Source of the DNA: Kappaphycus alvarezii
Lineage: Eukaryota; Rhodophyta; Florideophyceae; Gigartinales; Solieriaceae
Assembly (NCBI GenBank): GCA_002205965.3
Contig: NADL03000102.1
Location: 1-64,000 of the forward strand
Reading direction: 5' to 3'
DNA length: 64,000 nt
The notes under the pieces are model-generated. The model was given only the letters and a program-made list of their open reading frames with translations. It searched no databases and was not told the DNA's origin. A program made the position numbers and the translations under genes. Numbering within the stretch: the first letter of the stretch is position 1; every line of letters starts with the position of its first letter. Shown one piece after another: positions 55,600-64,000 of the stretch.

Positions 55600-57300
55600 T
55601 ACTGTAGTTGGGCCTGCGAAAAAGTGATCAGCACCAGATAAACAGAAGGAAAGCGGACCATATACCCAACAGCCGCGAGCTCTCCCCTCGCGACTTCACC
55701 ATCTTCACTAGCACAGCTCATAACCAAGAACAACCCCGGATACATATTCAGAGCTTCGCTCTCCCGCCGGCGCTTAAACATCATATCCTCCACTACATTT
55801 GCATTGGGTCAAGCGGAAAAGCGGTGGGTAGTGACGGGGTGCACATCAAGATGATGAAGAAAGAGCACGTCCTCTTCGCCGCTCTGCTCTACACATGGTG
55901 GATGACAATCAGCCGACTTCACTAGTACCCCTACTACTGGCCTACAGGCATCGTGATCCCGGTCCCCAACAACATATATCAAAATTTTGACTCTGGACAT
56001 ATTCATAGGACAAACTCCAGCGAACTATCGCCCACTTTGCCTCTTATATCCCTGTAGGAAAGCCATCGAAGGAGGTCTGGACTCCATCCTTGCCGACCTC
56101 ACAACCCTCCATCCAATTCAGTTCGGCTTCTAAAGATGAAGAGGCCCCCCTCATGCACTCATCGTCACGGAAGCAGCCATTAGGTAAAGGGACAGCTGGC
56201 TCTACATCATGGATACGCTCAAAGCCTATGTCCGGATCAACCGCCAACTGATCCTACAGGACTACAGAAGCCTCCACCTTTCCCATGAACCTTACTCTAC
56301 TTATTTCAACTCGGAGCATCCGTCAGACGCATGAACTGGGCACCAAATAAGTGCAGAGCGATCACTCAGGACCCGACTCACACATTTCAACCACTCAAAA
56401 TACAATCTACGGTAATCCCTCAATCTGACAAGGCCGCTTACTTGGGAGGACAATCACCCCCCTAAGAGTACACCCCGACGCGACTATCAACAGGGCACAT
56501 CGTACTAAACAAGGCACTCGTTCCCTTCTACACATAACGCTTCTCACCTCCGACACGCCCCCCACCCGTGCTGGCCACGAGTTCAAAGCATTCTAACCCA
56601 GCACATACTTATATGGATCTAATCTGCCCGCGACCTGGACTACCTCAACCGCGCCAACCTCTATCCAGCGGCAATTCTTCGCATCCTATCTTAGCTCGAG
56701 AGGTAGTTTAAACACTACCGACTTACCGCGCCAACGAACAGTCTTCCAAATCCCAGACTTCACTAATCTGCTGCAACAAGAAGCTTCGAAGTTCCTGTCC
56801 AAGCTCGAATACCATAAAGGAAAGCAAAGGCAACCAGAATATCACGGCAGCTCTTTCATTACAATACTTCACAACATACAGATGAAACTCGTTACTCCAC
56901 AAAACTCTCACCACCCCAACCCTGGCGCACTCATCCCAACTTACCTCTCCATCTGAAAAATCCGAAATAGCCCCTCATTCCGCCGCCAACGTCGCTTCTC
57001 ATCCCTCCACGCACATGCCACGACACAAAGTAGATCTTTCCCATATTTCATCACCTCCACCATCCTCAAGGGGCACCCGCGTCGCGTCACTCTTCGCTGG
57101 TTCTTGCGCTGGTTCCCATATCACCCAGTACCTACGAGTACGCTCCACACAGCTACTACAGGTACCATTGAACTCCTCCGAAACAACGCCCTCACAGACA
57201 GACAACTCTCAAAATTGTAGGATAAAATCCGCTAGGTCCGACAGCAGCAAAAAAAGTGTGGTGGGGCAATAAAAACCTATAAGGGCGGAATGATCAAATA
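55600..57300 (+). mobile_element. Old LINE relic
   Basis: Plus-strand reverse transcriptase pieces, heavily broken: SSGKAVGSDGVHIKMMK with LLYTWW (about 55815-55900), ISRL-IPL-like and CRKAIEGGLDSILADLTTLHPIQFGF (split by stops, about 56055-56130), then HALIVTEAAIR (about 56154-56185). These follow the order of LINE RT boxes 1-3. The last part (to 57300) has only vague similarity to a LINE C-terminus. It is older than the other LINEs in the window. Confidence 0.6.
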
Positions 57301-57309
57301 ATAATCCGA

Positions 57310-57875
57310 ATAATCGAAAGATACCAGAAAGCACTGGGGTGAAAATGGATTCAATATGCGTATGGTCAACCTATTAGTTGTAAAGGAGAACCAGGGAGGG
57401 CCGGCAGCTTGTAGACCGTCCTATTGGGGGCCAAGGCGTGCTTACCTTTACTGGTTGAAAGTAGTTTCACTATCCTGTATGGGTAAACTCCCACTATCCT
57501 ATCCTAATTACTGTAAAAGGCCCAACAAACTAGCAAGGGATCTGAGCCACTCATCAGGCAGAACATCGAATGAGATGAGATACGTACCATAATTCGGAAA
57601 CGTTAAAGTGATCTTATACAGTACATCGCCTACACCCTTTCCAAAATAGCTTATCACAGTCCAGAAAATCCCTCCTCCCAGGCAGCGCCTCCATTGCAGT
57701 CATCCCGACAGGCTTATATCTAAACCATCAGGACGTCGGGGCCATGTCATAACGACTTCCCCGACCTCTAGGCTACTACTTTACCACAACAGTAATCGGA
57801 CGCCATCACTGTACTATATTCTCACCGCTCGCCCCCACTTTGCCTGTTGCCGCCGCTCTTCAAACTACGTCAAAC
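57310..57875. other. no gene recognised
   Basis: No convincing frame or repeat. Confidence 0.35.
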
Positions 57876-57879
57876 TACG

Positions 57880-58280
57880 TATTAATGCAGATGCTGTTGG
57901 CCATTAGCTCACTCCCTATTCTCTCCGGATTGAAAAGGGGCGTTTGCAAAAAAACGTTTGTTCCCTTGAACTTGGTACCGCCTTGAAGCATCTGTCCAAA
58001 AGTAAAGAGGGACCCATTGCGTTCTACAACTATTTCAGAAAGAGGATTACTAAGCAACAACATGAATTTTGTCATCATTTTTTCGAACGTTGCGCCTTTC
58101 GAGCTGAAAATTTTCGCTAGGATCTCTTACTAGCCTCCTTCATTCCATATTTTTAAAATCATAAATAAAATGTCCCCTCCTCCATAATTCCGCTTTCTAC
58201 CAGGACCTACATTATAGCGCTTTCTGATAATTAGCTTCACACTCCCCCAAGTAGTGTTGAACTCTGGAGCGTCGAAGTTG
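57880..58280 (-). pseudogene. Harbinger-type transposase relic, copy 3
   Basis: Minus-strand pieces match the N-terminal and early DDE region of the other two copies: APEFNTTWGSVKLIIRKRYNV (compare LEFDALWRIIEQTVRSQY at 63.0 kb), DILFMILKIWNEGG (compare DVLFMVLSRLKHG), then LAKIFSSKGATFEKMMTKF. Several stops interrupt it, and it is the oldest of the three copies. Confidence 0.55.
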
Positions 58281-58622
58281 GTCCTGTCTTGTATGACTTG
58301 CCGCTGCCTGCTTCATAAAAGATGTCTGAAACTGGGGAAAAGGATGAAGTCTCTTATTAAGAGGCCAAGTCGCTGTCGCTGCCGTCAAATGCCTGTGTTG
58401 CTTCTTCCCGCTCTAAAGTAGCGTCTGCTAGAATATGCAGGGCATTTTCTGTTTGTTTTTGATATGGAACAAGGGCAAAGGTTTCAGGTATTTTTGTTTG
58501 CTGTGTTTAGTACATTGTAGCTAAGGGGCCTGGACAGTACAGAGAGGAGCAATTTGGTGATACTGTAAGAGGTTGCAATAGAGTTTTTGAGATTGAAGGT
58601 GTTCGCGGTGCTTATTTTTAAA

Positions 58623-58928
58623 CTAAATTCTGAAGATATTGTGCTTTTTGTAAATGACTAAGTCTTTGATAAAAAGGGCGGGCGTGTTAATAATTTTCCT
58701 CCGTGTCCGGTTGATTTGATGATATGGATCACTTTTAGTCACCGATGCCGATCGGGAGGGGTTAGAAGTTGGTGAGGAAAAGGATAAGTAAGGGGCGGGC
58801 ATATCTTGTGGTATTCTCAAATCACATTGCTGGCAAATAGGAGTTTCCATCACCGGTAACCCTCTAAGATATTTCGGGCCCCAACCGACCACATCTTTCA
58901 ACCATTTAAGCACGCAAACATTTCCCAT
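58623..58928 (-). CDS. Hypothetical ORF of a dispersed repeat
   Basis: An ATG-started frame of 101 codons: MGNVCVLKWLKDVVGWGP, then CQQCDLRIPQDMPAP and a Ser/Pro-rich tail. Its first part is repeated at 20534-20588. It is probably the start of a transposon protein, but the family was not identified. Confidence 0.3.
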   Translation of the reverse strand: MGNVCVLKWLKDVVGWGPKYLRGLPVMETPICQQCDLRIPQDMPAPYLSFSSPTSNPSRSASVTKSDPYHQINRTRRKIINTPALFIKDLVIYKKHNIFRI

Positions 58929-59534
58929 CTTTTAGTCACTGTACGAACTCATTGTTTGCTCCACATAATTTTTCTTTTGCTTTTTAATAGAAACATTATG
59001 AGTAAACATTATATTTTTTTTTAATGGGTCATTGGGATATGATCAACAGTGTTTAAAGGGAAACCCTTTTTTCGGGAATATACTGGCTCTTTGGAGTATC
59101 CCTCATATATGACAGAGGTGTCCAATATATCTTCTCTTCAGTTGCTCTGTACTTATGTAATTACTCTGTTTTGCGTATAATGAACGTTTTTTCTGTATTA
59201 TCTCAGTATCATCATACCAATCCCGGTAAATGCCCATTTACTTGACGAATGCAAAAAACAAGAGAGTACTACGCACTATCACTTCAACTGCTGATTTACC
59301 AACAGAACTCAACTATAAGGGTACCCATGGCATTTTTGTGAGATACTAGGACACATGCCGGGTCACAACAGGTCTCCTATTCGGTCATATTACCAGCACC
59401 TTCCTCAAAATCATACAAACCAGACTGAAATCGATGCTAATGCGTCGAGCGCGTTTTGCTCTGTATTCAGCCTGAGAACAGCCACATTTTTCAACTCTAT
59501 CCTGACCAATAAACATTCTCCTTCTCTTCACCTT

Positions 59535-60650
59535 TTAATAGAATGAAAAGTCGGACTGTCGGAGTGGGCGGAACTGTATATGGGCATTATTCATGGCTGA
59601 GGTGAACATGAAAAACTCATCGCATATGTCCTCTCCCCACCTCCACTTATTGTGCATGAGTTGCCAGAGATTACACTGCCAGCCAAAGTAGTTCTCAGCA
59701 ATGATTCTGTCAAATGCAATGAGTTTGTTTTTCTCCTCATTCTTTCTGGACAGCTCCCCATTACGCGTTATTTTCTTTGGAGTTATTCCACGCAAAATTT
59801 CGAGCACACCCTGGTAGCCCTTTTCGAGCAAAAATGGCCACTGATCTGTATACTGAGTGCTATGAGGAAGAACATCCAATATTTCTCTCTCATTTGGTTG
59901 CTTCATCAGGCTCTTCTTATGCCATTGGCGAGCTTTGTACAATATTCCAATGTCAGAAACAGACTCAGGTTGGTGTTTCGTTACGACTAAATCGATTCCG
60001 TTGGGTAGTACAGATACGTCGGTCTTGTAGCCATACAACTTGTGTGGCCGCTGAAATAGCGCTTGGACTCCTGATGGTTCCCAGTCGGCCGTTCGGAATC
60101 CTAAAATGTGACATCCGTTGCGTATCGTGCCAGCTTGTACGTCGCGAAAGTTGTTTTATCCTCGATCAACTTCGATACTGTGTATTTCTTGGATGCATCC
60201 TGAACGAAAATTCGACAAGTTACCGGGACAATGGCTTTCAAACCCCGTATCATAAACCTTTCGAACGTAGAACCCTTGATTGTAAACATTCAAGAGAGAA
60301 AATCCCAATGCCCTTCGTGCTTGCAAATTAAACGTAGCATAAAGCAGTGCTCTGAACGCTGTGATCAGTGCGTTTGCCCCTCCCAGTGTTCCGATCAATG
60401 TGGTAATCCGAAATACGGCTCCAGAGAGCAGCGAACTCTACACGGGTGAAGTTTGTTATGCTTAGTATAGCGGCGTTTCCACCTTGGGATACGAAACTTT
60501 CGATAACGGGGGTATCAGAATTATCTTCGTCGTCGGACTGGGATCCTAGGGGTTCCGAAGAAAAATTGTCATATTCACGCTGCCTCATGGAAGCGGCAGC
60601 GGCAAGTAGTTTGGGGGAATTGGCGGCATAGTTGGGTGAGACTCCCATAA
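59535..60650 (-). pseudogene. Harbinger (PIF/DDE_4) transposase relic, copy 1
   Basis: On the minus strand, from 60590 down: ITNFTRVEFAALWSRISDYHI with GRGKRTD, then KTTFATYKLARYATDVTF (first catalytic Asp region), LYGYKTDVSVLPNG-type (MYGYKTDVSVLPNGID), then LEKGYQGVLEILRGITPKK, FDRIIAENYFGWQCNLW (DRIIVENYFGR box with the catalytic Glu) and FRPLRQSDFSFY at the end. This is the DDE_4 order. The reading shifts frame between pieces and has stops, but the C-terminal 167 codons are open. Terminal inverted repeats were not identified. Confidence 0.75.
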
Positions 60651-61311
60651 TAGCACGCCTGTTGGCAAGTTTGTAGAGTATGACAGCCGGAGATCTCGAT
60701 GGCGACGTTGGGGATCGAGAGATGGTTGTTGAAGGGGATGTGGACGGCGGGGACTGGATGGTGACGGGTCAATTGCGCAGTATGTCTGTCTTCAATGAAT
60801 TCGCGCCAATTCTGTGCACATACAACTTGCGCAGTTGATGACTGAAATTCTGCAATAAAACTATGTATATTTTAATTATTTCTCTTTTTCTCATTTTGGA
60901 GGGTAAATACTTGTATACAGTACATGCGAAAATACTCATTTTTCTCGATATGACGAGAGAAGGTACAAAAAAAAGTAGTGTTAAACACGAAATAGCAGTG
61001 CGCCAACGTAACATCCAAGTATGACATAGTGCGAAAATTTAATAAAAGAAAAATTAGTTTTTGCTAAAATTCTATGGTATTCAAAAAAAGATTTAGTAAT
61101 AGTGCAAAGAGTACAGCCAAATTGTAAAAAATTCGAGTATTTCTGTAAAGACCTTGTCCTTACGCATGAACAGTTTACATCAAATGGTTTTTAAGGTCTC
61201 CACTACAGGAACCGACTATAGGGCTGAGAACTAATCGAATGGGCAACGTCGTTCACGTGCAGCGGCGTGCGCGAGCAGATAGCCATAGCAATAGACGACC
61301 AGACGATGCAA

Positions 61312-62340
61312 CTAAGGCGCTGATACAATCGCCGGCGTGTTACGGTTGCAGTCGTATTTTACTTCCGCGCTATTCACGGGATTAACTCCAAGCAATGCAA
61401 TAGTTTGTGGGCTAGACGCACCGAGAGAACAAACGAAATCGGTTGAAACGTAAAGTTCTGGTGCATTGTTTGGACGGTGCAAGAGGACGGGGCGACAGCT
61501 AGCGTCCCAGGTCCCGTACCTTGTGACGATGCGCCAATACGGCAGCACCGTCAGCGGCCGAGTTGGCCTTGGTGCGGATGGCGGCTTCGAACGAGGAGAG
61601 AACGGTAATATCCTACGCGATAGGCCGTGTCTCTTCGTTGCTCGGATCTGTGGGGGGTTTACAAGGATATCCGCCGGCCGAAGCTCTGTACCAGGGATGA
61701 GGAGAGGCATTTCGTACTGACAGTCGAGTCGGGCGGCACGGAAAAAATGGTATGCGAGCGCGTTGCGGAGGGCATTGTGACGGTCTGTACGGTCAAAACA
61801 GGCAGGGCAGAGGTCGGCCGCGTAATCGCCGAGGGTTTCCATGCTTCGCTTGCAATGCTGACAGGTTTTCGGGAGTGAGTCGATGGAGACCGGCAATCCG
61901 AGGTGACTGGATAGCATTACGGTCCAGTGGGCTTGGGACACCTTGGTATCATTTTTTGGGTGGGCGAAGAGGAATGCAGCGGCGGGGCTGTGTCGGAAGG
62001 CAAGGGCACGGATCCGGCGCCTAATTTCGTCGGCACTGTGTTGATCCAGGCTGGGGAGGCTGCCCAAGCGTCGTCTTGCCAGAAAGTCTTGGTCCAAGCC
62101 TCGTGCTGCACCCTATTTAGTATAGTTTGGTGGGTGTGGCAGCAGGGGCGGTGGGGCCAAGAGGTCCCGGGTCAATGGAGTACGTGCGTCCAGGTATTCT
62201 AAGGCAATACTGCCATAGAGGCGGCCACGCTTGGGGCAGGAGAAAGGCTCGGTCCTCGCGGAATCTGCGTCCCAGTAGGGCGGCAGATCTTGGGGTAGTA
62301 TACTCGGCAGAAAGTTCGCGGGCCGGTGCATAGTCTATGA
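61312..62340 (-). mobile_element. LINE tail with zinc finger and restriction-like endonuclease
   Basis: A minus-strand open frame of 261 codons (62097-61312): RPALAFRHSPAAAF-type region, then CQHCKRSMETLGDYAADLC, a zinc finger with the GDYA...C spacing, then RTDRHNALRNALAYHFFRAA and ELRPADILVNPPQ, the restriction-like endonuclease start. The RHN-LR and RPxDIL motifs are typical of this endonuclease class. Further N-terminal coding lies in another frame at 62331-62113. No reverse transcriptase is attached, so it is 5'-truncated. Confidence 0.7.
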
Positions 62341-62344
62341 CGCT

Positions 62345-62720
62345 GGCAGCCGCAGCAGCATGTAAAAACGGGGAAACCGGCATAGACCAGTACGACTACA
62401 GTAGTACTGTGTGGTAAGCTTTAGTTGACTGTGCAGTGAACTAAAATTATTCAATACAGTACCGCAAACGGCCATTCGGAAAAGTAACCGATCAAGGTTA
62501 GGGTCTAGAGGCATTTGTACGAGCTTGAAAACATTATTTGTGCTTAATTTAGAGAGATGTACATGCTCCCGCCAAAACGCATTTACACTGCGGGAAAAAA
62601 TATCGCCGCTCCTTTCGAAAATTATAAAATTAAGAGATTCGTTACTGTAACCCCCCTTTAAAATTAAAGGAAAAACATAAAGAAAATAAACCGCCAATTA
62701 CAACACCTTTAAAACCAAAA
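62345..62720. other. no gene recognised
   Basis: Space between the LINE tail and the Harbinger copy; A+T-rich toward 62650. It contains a CAGTACGACTACAGTAGTACTG palindromic region near 62387-62411. Confidence 0.35.
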
Positions 62721-62724
62721 CACC

Positions 62725-64000
62725 ATGCCGCCCAAATCTCCCATTGCCACAATTGCAACAAACATAAAAAGAAATTTTGACTATAAAAGAGTTCGGCTAT
62801 ACGGCCTTAGGGAAAAATTCGGGATAGAAACAGCAAAATCGAAGGAGCATTATCCATCTCAAGAGTTTTACGCCTTATGGCAGAAAAAAAGCAGAACAGC
62901 ATGACAGAATGCACCGACTGCTACAGGACTCAGAAGAAACGGTGTCGGGGTCGGAAAAGGAGGAGTGAGATTGTCCTGTTATGGACACCTCTGTTAAATC
63001 AGGAGGATCTTGTGGAGTTATGGAAATGACTAACTTTTCTCTTTTGGAATTTGATGCTCTATGGAGAATTATAGAACAAACCGTCCGTTCTCAGTACGAA
63101 GAAGGCTGAGGTCGAAGATCTGAAGCAGAACCGAAGGATGTCCTCTTCATGGTTCTTTCAAGACTCAAGCATGGAGTTAAAGCTGAATTAAAGACCCCAC
63201 ATTCGAGCGCATGGTGGTTGGATTCGTCTCTAGGATTTGCCCGATTTTGTTCGAGAAAGCAGTGCAGAAGTATGAAAGGGTATTTACAATGTCTCGGTTG
63301 GTTGAAGATGGAACTATGTTCAAGAACTACAAGTTTGCGCTTTGTTCTACTGACATTACTTTCCAAAGCACCAATCGACCGAGTGGAAATCACGACGGCG
63401 CCAAGGAATACTTCAGCAATAAGAAAAAGCTATACGGATTCAAGACTGAGGTTTTTGTCCTTCCCAATGGCTTCGCCATTGGGTGTTCCCCCATCTTCCT
63501 GGCTCAGTCGCGGACATTACAATCTTCAATGAAAATCTTGAATTACATGGCAATTGGACCTCCAAGACGGATAAAGAGCTTCAACAAATTCCAGATGTGG
63601 GACTACTTTCAGGAAAATACCTTAACAACTGGGCTATAGTGTTGTATAAGGGATAACGGGGAGCGTCGAGCGTAGCAAGAGTTTTCATCCAAAAAAGAAG
63701 GCTATCGGTGGTGTTCTATCGTGTGAAGAGATTAGAGTGAATAAGGAGATCAGTTCAGACCGCATCATAGTCGAGAATTATTTTGGGCGTTTATCGTCGC
63801 TGTAGGCTGTGATGGCTAACCGCTGGAGATGTGATGAGAAGTGGTATGACACTTTTTTATGCTTTGTGTAGCTTGACGAATTTGAATGTGAAGTGGCATC
63901 GGCTACATGATGAAGATGGTAAGATGGCTAGATTGTATGGGAAAAAATTGAGGGAAGTGGGCTTGAAGAAAATACAAAAACGCAGACTGGTCCAGCAGCT
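62725..64000 (+). pseudogene. Harbinger (PIF/DDE_4) transposase relic, copy 2, runs off the window
   Basis: An ATG at 62725 opens a 60-codon frame (MPPKSPIATIATNIKRN) that may be the N-terminal part. From about 63025: MTNFSLLEFDALWRIIEQ, then DVLFMVLSRLKHGVK, and in another frame VVGFVSRICPILFEKAV, KNYKFALCSTDITFQSTN (first Asp), SGNHDGAKEYFSNKKKLYGF, then SSDRIIVENYFGRLSSL near 63755-63795. Stops and shifts occur near 63106, 63640 and 63800. The same gene order as copy 1, on the opposite strand. Confidence 0.75.

Noticed and set aside
1-64000. CRISPR arrays, operons and ribosome binding sites
   Set aside because: No regularly spaced direct repeats were seen, and introns, LINEs and LTR elements show that this is eukaryotic DNA.

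Overview
This is a eukaryotic nuclear window dominated by transposable elements, with a few compact, short-intron or intronless host genes concentrated in the 10-20 kb section. The best guess for the organism is a florideophyte red alga (Chondrus-like). The reasons are a class II trehalose-phosphate synthase/phosphatase carrying an N-terminal starch-binding (CBM20) domain, very short introns, a Hedgehog-type Hint domain relic, and a transposon load rich in LINEs with restriction-like endonucleases, Helitron, Harbinger, CACTA and Ty3/Gypsy elements. This is inference from gene content, not a database match.

Layout. 0.3-1.4 kb: gag-like relic of an LTR retroelement (minus strand). 2.3-6.4 kb: decayed Helitron helicase, split by a solo LTR (4714-6159) with a 5-bp target duplication. 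6.4-9.8 kb: no convincing gene, but a 28-bp LINE-tail insertion with its own target duplication. 10.0-20.1 kb: the host-gene island. It holds the CBM20-TPS-TPP gene, a three-exon putative secreted Cys-rich protein, a malectin-domain secreted protein, a LINE tail, the RNA polymerase I subunit RPA12 with one 81-nt intron, and a membrane-anchored FkbM-type methyltransferase. The TPS, malectin and FkbM genes each show apparent frameshifts, several at homopolymers, so either local gene decay or base-calling error is possible.

20.1-31.1 kb: sparse sequence with a CACTA-like transposase relic, LINE 3' ends (one only 30 bp long with an 11-bp target duplication), a broken Hedgehog-type Hint gene and two WD40-like fragments. 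31.16-36.92 kb: a Ty3/Gypsy element with two LTRs and a 5-bp target duplication, inserted into an ORF that shares a domain with the element's own 3' tail ORF. 37.4-40.1 kb: a nearly complete LINE with reverse transcriptase, zinc finger and restriction-like endonuclease. 40.5-47.0 kb: two more LTRs of the family seen at 4.7 kb; one is inserted into the reverse transcriptase of a second LINE lineage on the minus strand. 47.3-55.5 kb: a strikingly A+T-rich block with no convincing gene. 55.6-64 kb: an old LINE, three Harbinger transposase copies and another LINE tail.

The most novel signals are (i) an LTR family about 1.4 kb long that carries its own ORF for a conserved acidic protein, found three times in the window; (ii) LINE-tail insertions of only about 28-30 bp with clean target duplications; (iii) the domain shared by the Ty3/Gypsy tail ORF and the ORF it interrupted; and (iv) the A+T-rich block.
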